Source: Myxococcales bacterium (GTDB taxonomy: Bacteria; Myxococcota_A; Polyangia; Nannocystales; Nannocystaceae). From it: 64,000 bases of DNA. Location of the stretch: NCBI GenBank assembly GCA_020633295.1, contig JACKDW010000002.1:434001-498000 (forward strand), written 5' to 3'. Below, piece after piece: positions 43,161 through 52,520 of this stretch. The position numbers and the translations under genes were made by a program. The number at the start of each line of letters is the position of its first letter. The first letter of the stretch is position 1. The notes under the pieces were generated by a model. It had not been told where the DNA came from and did no database searches. It saw only the letters and a list, made by a program, of their open reading frames with translations.

Positions 43161-44243
43161 GTGAAGCTCATCATCCAGATCCCCTGCCTCAACGAGCGCG
43201 AGCACCTCGGGGCGACCTTCGCCGACCTCCCGCGCGCGATCGAGGGCGTGGACGAGATCGAGGTGCTGGTGATCGACGACGGCAGCACCGACGGCACCGG
43301 CGACGTCGCGGCCGCGCTGGGCGTGCACCACGTCCTCCGGTTCCCGCGCAACCGCGGGCTCGCGGCCGGCTACAGCGCGGGGCTCGACGCGTGCCTGCAG
43401 CTCGGCGCCGACGTCATCGTCAACACCGACGCCGACAACCAGTACCGCGGCGAGGACATCGCCCGGCTCGTGCGCCCGATCCTCGAGGGCCGCGCCGACA
43501 TCGTCATCGGCGACCGGGAGACCGACTCGATCGAGCACTTCTCGCCGCTCAAGCGCCTGCTGCAGCGCTGGGGCTCGGGCGTGGTCCGCCGCGCCTCGGG
43601 GACGTCCGTGCGCGACTCGACCAGCGGCTTTCGAGCCGTGGGCCGCAAGGCCGCGGCCACGCTGTTCGTGCACAACCGCTTCACCTACACGCTCGAGACG
43701 ATCATCCAGGCGGGCGAGGCCGGGCTGACGATCGAGAACGTCGCCATCAAGACCAACCCCAAGACCCGCGAGAGCCGGCTGTTCCGCTCGATCGGCAGCT
43801 ACGTGCGGCGCAACGGCCTGGTGATCGTGCGCTCGTACAGCATGTACTGGCCGCTGCGCTCGTTCGGGCGCATCGCGGCGGCGCTCTTGGTGCTCGGCGT
43901 CGTGCTCGGCGGCCGCTTCCTGTACTTCTTCATCACGCGCTACCCGGCCGAGAGCGGGCACACGCAGTCGCTGCTCGTCGCGGTCGGCGCGATCCTGCTC
44001 GCGTTCGTCGTCGGCCTCATGGCGCTGCTCGGGGACCTGACCGCGGCCAACCGCCGCCTGTCGGAAGAGACACTATCGCGGCTGCGCCTGCTCGAGGCCG
44101 AGCTCGTCGCGCTGCGCGCGGGCGCGACCGGGGGCGACGCCCGCCCGCGGATCCCGGGGCTGCGCAGCACCGGCGCCGCCCCCTGGACGCGGGGGCTCCA
44201 ACCAGCCGCGGCCGCGGCCGCGCCCCAGGAGGACGTCGGGTGA
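43161..44243 (+). CDS. GT2 family glycosyltransferase, polyprenol-phosphate type
   Basis: A 360-residue enzyme. The N-terminal catalytic domain begins KLIIQIPCLNEREHLG and has VIDDGSTDGT (nucleotide-sugar Asp) and VNTDADNQY (the DxD metal motif), as in dolichol/undecaprenyl-phosphate sugar transferases such as DPM1. Two membrane helices follow (GRIAAALLVLGVVLGGRFLY and SLLVAVGAILLAFVVGLM), with an Ala-rich tail. It would make the lipid-linked sugar donor used by GT-C enzymes, of which several lie downstream. The start is GTG. Its stop overlaps the methyltransferase start (GTGA). Confidence 0.92.
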   Translation: MKLIIQIPCLNEREHLGATFADLPRAIEGVDEIEVLVIDDGSTDGTGDVAAALGVHHVLRFPRNRGLAAGYSAGLDACLQLGADVIVNTDADNQYRGEDIARLVRPILEGRADIVIGDRETDSIEHFSPLKRLLQRWGSGVVRRASGTSVRDSTSGFRAVGRKAAATLFVHNRFTYTLETIIQAGEAGLTIENVAIKTNPKTRESRLFRSIGSYVRRNGLVIVRSYSMYWPLRSFGRIAAALLVLGVVLGGRFLYFFITRYPAESGHTQSLLVAVGAILLAFVVGLMALLGDLTAANRRLSEETLSRLRLLEAELVALRAGATGGDARPRIPGLRSTGAAPWTRGLQPAAAAAAPQEDVG

Positions 44244-44878
44244 GCGGGGGCCCGCAGGTCGACGCCGGCAACATCGTCGGCAACGTCTACGACAAGTACG
44301 GGACCAAGAACCCGATCGCGCGCTACCTGATGCGCGGCTTCCTCGACGCGGTCGGCGGCCTGTATCAACACGCGGCCCCCCGCGTGGTGCTCGAGGTCGG
44401 CTGCGGCGAGGGCAAGCTCGCCGACCACCTCGTGCGCCGCGGCCCGCGGCCCGAACGCTTCGACGCGACCGACGTCGCGGCGCCGCCGGGGACCAGCTCC
44501 GAGGGGCAGCTCCCCGGGGTCGACCCGCTCGTCCGCTTCCGCGCGGCGTCGATCTACGAGCTCCCCTACGCGGACCACAGCGTCGACCTGGTGGTCTGCT
44601 GCGAGGTGCTCGAGCACCTCGAGCGCCCCGCCGAGGGCCTCGCCGAGCTGGCCCGGGTCGCGCGCGGCCACGTGCTGCTGAGCACGCCGTGGGAGCCGGT
44701 CTGGCGGGCGCTGAACGTCGCGCGCGGCAAGTACCTGCGCGCGCTCGGCAACACCCCGGGGCACGTCCAACACTTCTCCCGCCGGGCGCTCCTCGAGCTC
44801 GCGCGCACCCGGCTGCGCGCGCTCGAGGTCCGCCGCCCGCTCCCGTGGACGGTGATCCTGGGTGTCCCCCGCCGCTGA
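44240..44878 (+). CDS. Class I SAM-dependent methyltransferase
   Basis: A 212-residue enzyme. SAM-binding motif I is VVLEVGCGEGKLADHL at about 47-62, followed by YADHSVDLVVCCEVLEHLERP (motifs II-III), the pattern of Methyltransf_11-type enzymes. Its N-terminus (NVYDKYGTKNPIARYLM) resembles methyltransferases found with GT2 genes in glycan clusters, so the target is probably a lipid-linked sugar or its carrier. GTG overlaps the GT2 stop by four bases, and its end overlaps the next gene by 17. Confidence 0.9.
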   Translation: MSGGPQVDAGNIVGNVYDKYGTKNPIARYLMRGFLDAVGGLYQHAAPRVVLEVGCGEGKLADHLVRRGPRPERFDATDVAAPPGTSSEGQLPGVDPLVRFRAASIYELPYADHSVDLVVCCEVLEHLERPAEGLAELARVARGHVLLSTPWEPVWRALNVARGKYLRALGNTPGHVQHFSRRALLELARTRLRALEVRRPLPWTVILGVPRR

Positions 44879-46820
44879 TCGCGATCGCGACCGCCGCCGC
44901 CCGCGGGCGACCCTGGCGCGCGCGCTCGTCCGCTGGCTGCCGGCGCTCGCGGTCACGGCCTGCGGGCTCGCGCTGCTGTGGCCGGTCCCGCTCGGGCGCA
45001 TGCCGCTGTCCGCCGATCACACCGTGCACCTCACGCGCGCCTGGCTGATCGGGCAGATGCTCGCGGAGCGCTGGCAGCTCAGCGGCTGGAGCGAGCTGTG
45101 GTTCTTCGGCTTCCCGGCCGGCGAGCTGTACCCGCCGCTCGGCGACCTCGCGGTCGTCCTGGTGCACGCGCTCGGCCTCGGGCTGATCCCGTGGGAGCGC
45201 TGCTACGCGTGGGTGTTCACGCTGGTGTTTTTGCTGCAGGGCTGGAGCCTGCTGCGCGCGGGTCGGGCGCTCGGGCTCGGGCCGTGGCCGGGCCTGGTCG
45301 CGGCCCTGCTCGCGCTCGTCGACCTCGGGGCCTACCGCGAGGGCGGCTGGGTCTACACGGTCTTCTACGGCGTGTGGCCGCAGGCGCTGGCGACCTCGCT
45401 GGTGACGCTGACGATCGCCGAGCTGCTGCTGGCGAGCCGCGCGACGGGCGACCTACAAGACCTGCTCCAGGGGACATCTAGAACGGAGAGCGATCGCGCG
45501 GGCGCGGAGCTCGACGCGCGCGCGCGTCGGCGACACCTGGCCGGCGCGGGCGTGTGCGCGGGCCTGGCCCTGCTCGCGCACCCCATGAGCATGCTGGTGC
45601 TCGTCGGCGGGGGCCTGGCCTACGCGCTCGTCCTGGGCCTGAGCCCGCCCCGGCGCGAGACCCCGCGTGATCGCCGGCACCCGCGGCTGGTTCGCGCGCT
45701 GCTGCACGCGGCGCTCGGCCTCGGCCTCGGCCTCGGCCTCGCGGCCTGGTGGCTGCTGCCGATGCTCGCCCACCGCGGCTGGATGGCGAGCTACGGCTGG
45801 CTGTACGCGCCGCTGCAGCCCATGACCCGGCAGCTGCTCGAGCACGGGCGCTGGACCCACGACATGCCCGCGCTCGTCGGCTACGCCGCGCTCGCGTCCA
45901 CGCTCTACGCCGCGCTGCTCGGACGCCGCGCGCTGCGGCTGGTCGCGCTGCTCGGCCTGAGCCTGTGGGCGCTCGCCAGCGTCGAGGCGCTGTGGACCCT
46001 GCGGCTCGACTTCCTCAGCGAGGGCTTCACGCACATCCAGTACCAGCGGTTCTTGACCGCCGCGAAGCCGTGGCTGCTGCTGCTCGCGGGCGCGGCGGTC
46101 GGGCTGCTCGCCGAGCTCGCGCGCCGGCTGCTGCGCCCGCAGGCGCAGGCGCCGACGCGCGCCCGCGGCCTGGCGACGCGGCGCTCGCTCGCCGCCCTCG
46201 CGGCGCTCGCCGCCCTCGCGCTGACGGCCGGTATCGCGGGACAGGTGCGCACGCTGACCGCGAAGCGCTGGATCCCGCTGCAGCTCGAGCGCGACCCGGA
46301 GCGCCCCGAGTTCGCGCGCGACTACGCCGACTTCCTCGAGTGGGCCCGCGCCCAGCACGAGGCCCGCGAGCGCCCGTACCGGATCGCGTTCAAGGACCAC
46401 CGCAACACCCACTGGTTCATGGACTCGCCGGTGTACACGGGCACGCCCGTGTACAAGCTCGGCTTCACGCCGGGCGACAACTTCGTGCACAAGCCCGAGG
46501 CCGGCGATCCGCTGCTCCTCGACCGCCTCGGCGCGCGCTTCGTGGTGACGCGAGCGAGCCGCGGCGCCGGGCCGGGCGCCCGCGAGGTCGCGCGCTTCGG
46601 CTCGATCCGCGTGTTCGAACGCGAGGCCTACGCGCGCCAGCGGGCCGTCGACGCGCTCGCGCACCTCGAGGGTCCCGGCGCGCTCGAGTGGCTCGAGGGC
46701 CTGCCCGGCGAGGGGGTCGTGCGCCTGCGCGTCACGCCCGGGGCGCCCGACGCTCAGACCGCGAGCCGGCCCGTGAGCCCGCGGGCCCAGGACGACCAGC
46801 CGCGCCGACCTGGCTCGTGA
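44862..46820 (+). CDS. GT-C-like polytopic membrane protein (3' part frame-disrupted)
   Basis: A 652-residue reading frame with about ten membrane helices, then a periplasmic segment with YTGTPVYKLGFTPGDNFVHK and WLEGLPGEGVVRLRV. It belongs to the large set of GT-C-fold or YfhO-like bacterial membrane proteins. The early loop SADHTVHLTRAWLIG has the acidic pair expected there. The frame stops soon after LRVTPGAPDAQT, but protein-like sequence of the expected C-terminus (WLVTHIAGHPRWR) continues in another frame, so the natural protein was longer. It overlaps the methyltransferase gene by 17 bases. The start is GTG. Confidence 0.7.
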   Translation: MSPAADRDRDRRRPRATLARALVRWLPALAVTACGLALLWPVPLGRMPLSADHTVHLTRAWLIGQMLAERWQLSGWSELWFFGFPAGELYPPLGDLAVVLVHALGLGLIPWERCYAWVFTLVFLLQGWSLLRAGRALGLGPWPGLVAALLALVDLGAYREGGWVYTVFYGVWPQALATSLVTLTIAELLLASRATGDLQDLLQGTSRTESDRAGAELDARARRRHLAGAGVCAGLALLAHPMSMLVLVGGGLAYALVLGLSPPRRETPRDRRHPRLVRALLHAALGLGLGLGLAAWWLLPMLAHRGWMASYGWLYAPLQPMTRQLLEHGRWTHDMPALVGYAALASTLYAALLGRRALRLVALLGLSLWALASVEALWTLRLDFLSEGFTHIQYQRFLTAAKPWLLLLAGAAVGLLAELARRLLRPQAQAPTRARGLATRRSLAALAALAALALTAGIAGQVRTLTAKRWIPLQLERDPERPEFARDYADFLEWARAQHEARERPYRIAFKDHRNTHWFMDSPVYTGTPVYKLGFTPGDNFVHKPEAGDPLLLDRLGARFVVTRASRGAGPGAREVARFGSIRVFEREAYARQRAVDALAHLEGPGALEWLEGLPGEGVVRLRVTPGAPDAQTASRPVSPRAQDDQPRRPGS

Positions 46821-47740
46821 CGCATATCGCCGGGCACCCGCGCTGGCGCGCGCGCCAGGGCGAGCGGCCGCTCGAGTGGATCGAGGTCCCCGTGATCGCG
46901 CCGCGCCGCGGGCCGCCCGAGCTCGCGACGCAGCAGGACCGCCGCGCGGGTCGCCTGCGCGGCGGCAAGGCCCACGGCGACGACGGCACCGAGCCGACGG
47001 TGATGGCCGCGCCGGTGGTGCCGGGCGGCGGCGACGTCGAGCTTCGCTACGTTCGCTGGCTCCCGGTCGACATCGTCGGCGCGCTGCTCAGCCTCGCGTC
47101 CGCGCTCGCGCTCGCGCTGCTCGCCTGCGGCGGACCCGCGTCGAGGCGCTGCTGGTGCGCGCCTCGTCGCGCGCGCGCCGCGTCCTGCGTCCGTGGACGC
47201 TCGCGCTGCTCACGGCGCTCGCGGTCGCGGGCGCGGGGTCCGCTGGTCCCGCGGCCACGCGCGCGAGCAGGCGCTGGCGAGCGCGCGTGCCAGGCCCGAG
47301 CAGCGAGGCCCGCTGGATCGACGCGGGCCCGCTCAAGACCGACATGCTGATCTTCCGGCGCTGAACGTCGCGCCGCGGCGGCGCGGGCCCGCCGAGCCAC
47401 GCTCCGCGACGTGCCGCTCGGCGCGACGCTGCGGGGCTGGTACGCGCTCGACGACGACGACGCGAAGGCCCGGCGACGCGGTCGCCACCGCTTCGAGCTG
47501 GCGATCCGGACAGGCGGCGACTGGACGACCCTGCGCGACGACCCCGTGGCGCACCGCCCCGGGCGGGCGCACCTCGAGCTGACCACCGGGCTGCCCGCGG
47601 GCGCGCGCGGGGATCTGCGGGTGCGCGTGACCAGCGAGGGCGAGGCGCCGCCGCGGCTCGGCTTTAATTTTGTGCTCGACGAGGCCGACGCCAACCTCGA
47701 CGCCAACCTCGACGCCAACCTCGAGAGGACGCCGCGGTGA
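46790..47740 (+). pseudogene. Frame-shifted C-terminal part of the preceding membrane protein
   Basis: Protein-like sequence continues the 44862 gene but changes frame about four times. WLVTHIAGHPRWR to IVGALLSLASALALALLAC (to about 47130) is in one frame. VEALLVRASSRARRVLRPW with a helix TLALLTALAVAGAGSAG, then WIDAGPLKTDMLIF, is in a second. A few residues (ALNVAPRRRGPAE) are in a third. DVPLGATLRGWYALDDDD to the stop at 47740 is in a fourth stretch. The whole would make a protein of about 955 residues with a C-terminal beta-rich domain. Either the gene has decayed or the assembly has several single-base errors here. The next gene still starts with a 4-base overlap at its stop, which suggests the unit was recently intact. 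Confidence 0.6.
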
Positions 47741-48675
47741 CCGTGACCACGACCGCGAGCCGAACACGCGCCCGCGTCGCGATCGCGGCGCTGCTCGTGC
47801 TCGCGCTGATCGAGTGCGTCTGCGCGGCCCGGGCCTACCGCCCCGGCGCGACCGCGGACGACTGGGCCGCGCTCGCGGCCGCGCTCGACCAGCTGCCCGC
47901 GGGGGAGCCCGTGTTGCTCGCTCAGCCGTGGCTCGGCCCGCGCGCGCGTATGGAGGCGCCGCGCCTGCGCGGCTGGGACAGCGTCGCGCCGCCCGACCTC
48001 CACGGCGCGCGGCGCTTCCACGTCGTCGGGCTCGCGCGCGCGCGCTGGGGGCCGGCGCTCGCGGATGACTCCATGGACATGCCCGACGCGACCTACGCCG
48101 GCGAGGAGCGCTTCGGCGGCCTGCGGCTGCACCACTACGCGCGGCCGCAGGCCGGCGCGACGCTCGAGGACTGGGTCGGCGACGCGTCGACGCGCCTCGA
48201 GGTCTCCGACGAGCAGGGTCGCTGCCGCGGCGCGGGGGGGCGCTGGACGTGTAAGCAGGGGGCGCTCGCGCTCGACACCCTCGAGATCGCCTACCGCCCG
48301 CGCCGCTGCCTGGCCGCGCGCCTCGACGACGGCGCGCGCCTGCGCGTGCGCCTGCAGGGCGCGACGCTCGGCGACGAGCTGCGCGGGCACCTGGGCTTCG
48401 CCGACTTCAACGCGCGCCTGCGCAGCGACGCGCCGGCGCTGCTGACGATCGCGATCGACGGGGCCGCGGCCGCGCGCTTCGTGTTCACCGACAGTCAGGG
48501 CTGGGCCGGCTTCACCCTGGCCACAGAGCCAGGTCTCCACGACGTCGAGCTCGAGCTCGTGACCACGCTCAGCGGCACCTGGAGCGCCGATCGCTACGCC
48601 GGCAAGCGCGACCACGTCCCGTGCCTCGAGCTGCGCGCGCTCGACCACGGCGCGCCGTCGGAGGCGCGCCCGTGA
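47737..48675 (+). CDS. Membrane-anchored extracytoplasmic protein of glycan cluster
   Basis: A 312-residue protein with one N-terminal helix (RVAIAALLVLALIECVCAARA) and an outside domain. The first half contains QLPAGEPVLLAQPWLGPRA and HVVGLARARWG, resembling periplasmic parts of GT-C proteins. The second half is beta-rich, with paired Cys (GRCRGAGGRWTC, PRRCLAARL) and FVFTDSQGWAGF, a possible carbohydrate-binding jelly-roll. It overlaps its neighbours by four bases on both sides (GTGA each time), so it belongs to the same operon. No family name can be given. Confidence 0.65.
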   Translation: MTVTTTASRTRARVAIAALLVLALIECVCAARAYRPGATADDWAALAAALDQLPAGEPVLLAQPWLGPRARMEAPRLRGWDSVAPPDLHGARRFHVVGLARARWGPALADDSMDMPDATYAGEERFGGLRLHHYARPQAGATLEDWVGDASTRLEVSDEQGRCRGAGGRWTCKQGALALDTLEIAYRPRRCLAARLDDGARLRVRLQGATLGDELRGHLGFADFNARLRSDAPALLTIAIDGAAAARFVFTDSQGWAGFTLATEPGLHDVELELVTTLSGTWSADRYAGKRDHVPCLELRALDHGAPSEARP

Positions 48676-50450
48676 CCGCGCGCGGCCGCGACCGCCTGAT
48701 CGCGCTGACGCTCGCGCTGGCGACGACGTCGGCGCTCTCGCTCACGCACCAGCAGGTCGGCTACGTGCGCGACGAGGGCATCTACTTCGTCGCGGGCCGC
48801 AGCTACGCGGCCTGGCTCGGGCAGCTCGCGCGCAGCCCCGGCGCGGCGATGACCGCCGACATCCGGGACCGGGCCTTCGCGATCAACCACGAGCACCCGG
48901 CGCTGATGAAGGCGCTCGGCGGGCTCTCCGGGCGCCTGCTCGCGCGCCCGACCGTCCCGGTCCAGGACGCCGCGGTGAACAAGCGCGACCCGCCCGTGCG
49001 CGGCTGGCTGCCCCGCCTGCCCGAGGGCGCCGCGATGCGCCTGCCCGCGCAGCTGCTCGCCGGCCTGGCCGCCGCGCTGCTGTACCTCGCCGCCGCGAGG
49101 CGCACCCGCAGCGCGCTCGCGGGGCTGCTCGCCGCCGGCTGGTTCATCCTGCTCCCGCGCGTGTGGTTTCACGCCGGCCTCGACTGCTTCGACGTGCCGA
49201 TCGCGACGCTGACGCTGGCCGTCGCGCTCGCCTATCACCGCGCCCTCGGCGACTGGCGCTGGGGCCTGGCGCTGGGGCCGCTCGTCGGGCTCGCGATCTC
49301 GATCAAGCACAACGCGCTGTTTCTGCCCATCCTGCTCGGGCTGCACTACCTCGCGTGCCTGCTGCTGCGCCGCCTCGAGTCACCGCCCGAGCGCCCGCGC
49401 GCGCCCTGGGGACGCGCGCTCGTGCGGCTATTGCCGCTGCCCTTCGTCAGCGTCGCCGCGCTCGCGCCGGTCGTGTTCCTCGCGCTGTGGCCGTGGCTGT
49501 GGCGCGACCCGATCGCGCGCGTGCGCGAGTACTTCGCGTTCCACCTCCACCACTCCTGGTACAACATCGAGTTCCTCGGCGTGAACTACAACCGGCCGCC
49601 GATGCCGACGAGCCTGCCGGCGGTGCTCACCTGGGCGACGATCCCGACGACGCTGCTCGCGCTCGCGCTCGCCGGGGTCGCGCTGCTGCTCGCCCGCGAC
49701 CTCGGGCCCGCGCTGCGCAGGTTCCTGTCCCGAGGGTCACCTGATTCGACGCCCGACGCGGGCGACGACGACGCGCCCGCGCCGAGCTGGTCAAGCCCGC
49801 TGCCGGCCGCGCGAGCGCGGCGCGAGGGCCTGCTGATCGCGCTGCTCGGGCTGTTCCCGATCGCGCTGATCAGCAGCCCGAACGTACCTGTCTTTGGGGG
49901 CACGAAGCACTGGATCACCGCGCTGCCCTTCCTCGCGCTCGCGGCCGCGAGCGCGTGGGCGTGGCTATGGCGCGCGCTCGAGCCGACGGCGCGCTGGCGC
50001 CGGGTCGCGCCCGCGGCCGCGCTCGCGCTGGTGCTCACGCCGGGCGCCTGGAGCACCGCCGCGGGGCACCCCTACAACCTCTCGCAGTACGCCCCGCTCG
50101 TCGGCGGAGCCCGGGGCGCCGCCGAGCTCGGGCTCGCGCGCGGGTTCTGGGGCCACGCCGTGCTCGGGCTGCTGCCCGAGCTCGAGGCGGCGCGCGAGCA
50201 GGGCCGCAGCGCGCTCTACCTCCACGACATCCACGAGCTGGCGCGCCTGCAGTACGCGCGAGAGGGTCGCTGGCCCGAGGGTCTGGTGCCCGCCCCCGCC
50301 GGCCGCGCCGAGCTCGGCCTGCTGTTCTACGAGCGCCACATGCTGACCTACGAGACCGAGCTGTGGCGCGCCCAGGGCAGCACCGCGCCGAGCGGGCTGC
50401 TCGAGCTCCACGACGTGCCGCTGACCAGCTTGTACGCGCGACCGCGATAA
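48672..50450 (+). CDS. GT-C (GT39-like) membrane glycosyltransferase
   Basis: A 592-residue polytopic enzyme. The first loop has GYVRDEGIYFVAGRSY, with the D-E pair in the position of the catalytic acids of GT39 protein mannosyltransferases, and AINHEHPALMKALGGL follows. About eleven helices are visible, and a soluble C-terminal domain of 120 residues starts near ALYLHDIHELARL. It should transfer a sugar from a polyprenyl phosphate donor, probably made by the GT2 enzyme of this operon, to an unknown acceptor. GTG at 48672 overlaps the previous stop by four bases. Confidence 0.82.
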   Translation: MTARGRDRLIALTLALATTSALSLTHQQVGYVRDEGIYFVAGRSYAAWLGQLARSPGAAMTADIRDRAFAINHEHPALMKALGGLSGRLLARPTVPVQDAAVNKRDPPVRGWLPRLPEGAAMRLPAQLLAGLAAALLYLAAARRTRSALAGLLAAGWFILLPRVWFHAGLDCFDVPIATLTLAVALAYHRALGDWRWGLALGPLVGLAISIKHNALFLPILLGLHYLACLLLRRLESPPERPRAPWGRALVRLLPLPFVSVAALAPVVFLALWPWLWRDPIARVREYFAFHLHHSWYNIEFLGVNYNRPPMPTSLPAVLTWATIPTTLLALALAGVALLLARDLGPALRRFLSRGSPDSTPDAGDDDAPAPSWSSPLPAARARREGLLIALLGLFPIALISSPNVPVFGGTKHWITALPFLALAAASAWAWLWRALEPTARWRRVAPAAALALVLTPGAWSTAAGHPYNLSQYAPLVGGARGAAELGLARGFWGHAVLGLLPELEAAREQGRSALYLHDIHELARLQYAREGRWPEGLVPAPAGRAELGLLFYERHMLTYETELWRAQGSTAPSGLLELHDVPLTSLYARPR

Positions 50451-50507
50451 GCTCGCGGCGCTGCTGCTGCGCTGGCGCGCGCGTCCCTCGAGCGTCGACG
50501 CTCGAGG

Positions 50508-51209
50508 TCAGCCGGCCGCGAGTTCGGGCTCCGCCGCCGCCTCGGCCATGCGCTGCACACGGCGGGTCAACACGCGAATCAGCTCGTCGGTCTGGGCGCG
50601 GACGATCGGGTGCAGGACCATCGAGACGAACCCGCGGCGGTGCTCGGGCCCCGCGCGCAGGAAGGTGCGCGTGTGCAGCTCGATCGCGTCGGGCGAGCGC
50701 TCGACGACGCAGATCTCGAGCGTGAATTGATCGAGGAAGTCGACGAGCTTGGCCTCGGAGTCACGCAGGCCGAAGACCACGCGCGTCCCCCTCGCGCGCG
50801 CCGGCGTCTCGCAGGCGATCGGCTCCATGCTGAAGTCGGTGACGATGTCGACGGAGATGCGCAGCGGCCCCTGGGCGGTGAAGCTCAGGCGCGGCGTCCC
50901 CCGCGGGCCGCGATCGACGAATTGTCGGTTCGAGACCTTCGCCTTGCGCGGCCGCACGGCGCGATAGATCGCCAGCTCCCCCGCGATCGCGCGCTCGTAG
51001 ACGGCCGCGACGTCGGGCCCGACAACCAGCTTGTCGCGCGCGCCAACCAGCACCCAGCCCGCGCCAGCGTCCGCCGCTCGCGCGGTCGCAACAGGCTCAT
51101 GCCCGACGGCGGTGAGGCCGAAGGCGCCGAGCAGCGCGCCGAGCAGCGCGAGGCGACGCGTACGCGCGCGGAGTGAGGAGGACGAGGGACGAGGGCGACA
51201 GACGACCAT
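50508..51209 (-). CDS. Secreted or membrane-attached protein of unknown function
   Basis: A 233-residue protein. An Arg-rich start and hydrophobic stretch (LALLGALLGAFGLTAVG) look like a signal peptide or anchor. The mature part has ISVDIVTDFSMEPIACE and FTLEICVVERSPDAIELHTRTF, alternating strands as in SRPBCC/START-like lipid-binding folds, and a long C-terminal helix (RAQTDELIRVLTRRVQRMAE). This fold suggestion is weak. ATG at 51209 is used; an alternative lies 36 bases upstream. It converges on the GT-C gene. Confidence 0.55.
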   Translation of the reverse strand: MVVCRPRPSSSSLRARTRRLALLGALLGAFGLTAVGHEPVATARAADAGAGWVLVGARDKLVVGPDVAAVYERAIAGELAIYRAVRPRKAKVSNRQFVDRGPRGTPRLSFTAQGPLRISVDIVTDFSMEPIACETPARARGTRVVFGLRDSEAKLVDFLDQFTLEICVVERSPDAIELHTRTFLRAGPEHRRGFVSMVLHPIVRAQTDELIRVLTRRVQRMAEAAAEPELAAG

Positions 51210-51279
51210 ACTGCGCAGGGACGACGGACGGGTCGTCGTCCCCACGATCTAGAAAAATCTCCGCCCGCTGGCAACCCGA

Positions 51280-51951
51280 TCACAGGCTGCGCGCGCGCGT
51301 GCCGAAGATCGTGTCGAGCGCCGGGAACATGCCGGCGAAGTTGCGATCGTACTCCCGGGGATCGTGGCTGTGGTGCACGCGGTGAAACGCCGGCGTGGCG
51401 ATGAGGCGCTCGAGCCACGCCAGCCGCCACGAGACGTTGGCGTGGAGGAACGTCGTGTACGTCTTGCGCAGCAGGACGATCGCGCCGAGCTCCGAGAGCG
51501 ACGCGCCGAGCAGCGCCCCGGGCAGACCCACGACGACGCCGTGGATCACGAAGTCGATCGGGTGCTGACGCCAGGCGTCGAGCCAGGTCACGCGCGCGGG
51601 CGCGTGGTGAACGGCGTGCAGCCGCCAGAGCCAGGGCACGCGGTGCATCGCGCGGTGAATCCAGTAGCCGAGCAGCTCGGCGAGCAGGAACACCAGCAGC
51701 GCGCGCCCGCCGGTCGGCAGCGCGTCGGTCGCGAGCCACAGGCCCCGCGCCGCGTCCTGAAGGCCGTCGAGCAGCGCGCCGCCGACGAGCTCCATGGCGA
51801 AGACGTCGACGTACAGCAGCGCGACGCAGACGAGGACGGCGCGCGGGCTCACGCGCCCGCGCCGGTGCGGGAACCAGGCCTCGAGCGGCACGAACACCCC
51901 GGCCATCAGCGCCAAGAAGAGCGTCGTGCCGAGAAACAGCGGCCCCATCAC
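51280..51951 (-). CDS. Sterol desaturase/fatty acid hydroxylase family protein
   Basis: A 223-residue membrane di-iron enzyme. The His motifs that hold the iron pair are present: HRAMH, then LHAVHHAP, and HRVHHSHDPREYDRNF at the C-terminal side. Four to five membrane helices surround them. Members hydroxylate or desaturate sterols, fatty acids or carotenoids; Nannocystis-type bacteria are known to make sterols, which makes a lipid substrate plausible, but no other sterol gene is in the window. It is followed by the hypothetical secreted-protein gene on the same strand. Confidence 0.9.
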   Translation of the reverse strand: MMGPLFLGTTLFLALMAGVFVPLEAWFPHRRGRVSPRAVLVCVALLYVDVFAMELVGGALLDGLQDAARGLWLATDALPTGGRALLVFLLAELLGYWIHRAMHRVPWLWRLHAVHHAPARVTWLDAWRQHPIDFVIHGVVVGLPGALLGASLSELGAIVLLRKTYTTFLHANVSWRLAWLERLIATPAFHRVHHSHDPREYDRNFAGMFPALDTIFGTRARSL

Positions 51952-51972
51952 CCCGCTCCCGCGTCTGCCCGA

Positions 51973-52407
51973 TCAGTAGGCGTCCATACGCCCGAACTTG
52001 AACTTCTTGCTCATCCGCTGCTTGCGCTTCGCGGCCCGCTCGGCCTCGCGCCGCTGCTGCTCACGCTCCTCCGCGCGCGCGAACTTCAGCTCGGCCGTGA
52101 GCGGCCCGCCTGGCTCCAGCGTGTCCACAAACATCGCGTAGCGCGGCGCGATCGGCCCGGTCGGCATGCCGAAGCGGGAGGTGAGCGCGAGCGGACCGCC
52201 CGAGTCCCACAGCGGATCCGAGGCCGCGCCCGGCGGCGCGATCACGTCACGAAGCCCGTGCTCGTCATCCTCCAGCCCTGGCTCGGCCGCGATCACGTCG
52301 GAGACGACGATGCCGCCGATCACGGCGAGCGCGGAGGTGAGTGCGACAACGCGGGCGAGCTGAATCAGCACGCGCCGCCCCGAGGACTGCGAGCGAGCGT
52401 TTGCCAT
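51973..52407 (-). CDS. Small exported or anchored protein of unknown function
   Basis: A 144-residue protein with an N-terminal hydrophobic segment (VVALTSALAVIGGIVVSDVIA) ending in AA-EPG, which may be cleaved. An acidic then Pro/Gly-rich middle follows (PLALTSRFGMPTGPIAPR). The C-terminus is a strongly basic helix (EEREQQRREAERAAKRKQR) ending KFKFGRMDAY. I recognise no family. ATG at 52407 follows GAGAGG by six bases, a good ribosome site. The desaturase-like gene follows 21 bases downstream, possibly in one transcript. Confidence 0.6.
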   Translation of the reverse strand: MANARSQSSGRRVLIQLARVVALTSALAVIGGIVVSDVIAAEPGLEDDEHGLRDVIAPPGAASDPLWDSGGPLALTSRFGMPTGPIAPRYAMFVDTLEPGGPLTAELKFARAEEREQQRREAERAAKRKQRMSKKFKFGRMDAY

Positions 52408-52520
52408 GGGACCTCTCGCTGGCAACGCGCGGCCTGGAGAAACGATTTCTCCGGAGCCGGGATTTTTGATCCGGGGGCGGCTTCAAAGAATTTCGCCGCG
52501 AGCGTGAATATTCGCGGCGG

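Noticed and set aside
52470..52520. CTTCAAA near 52483 as a tRNA(Sec) anticodon loop
   Set aside because: Flanking bases do not pair and no acceptor stem is visible.
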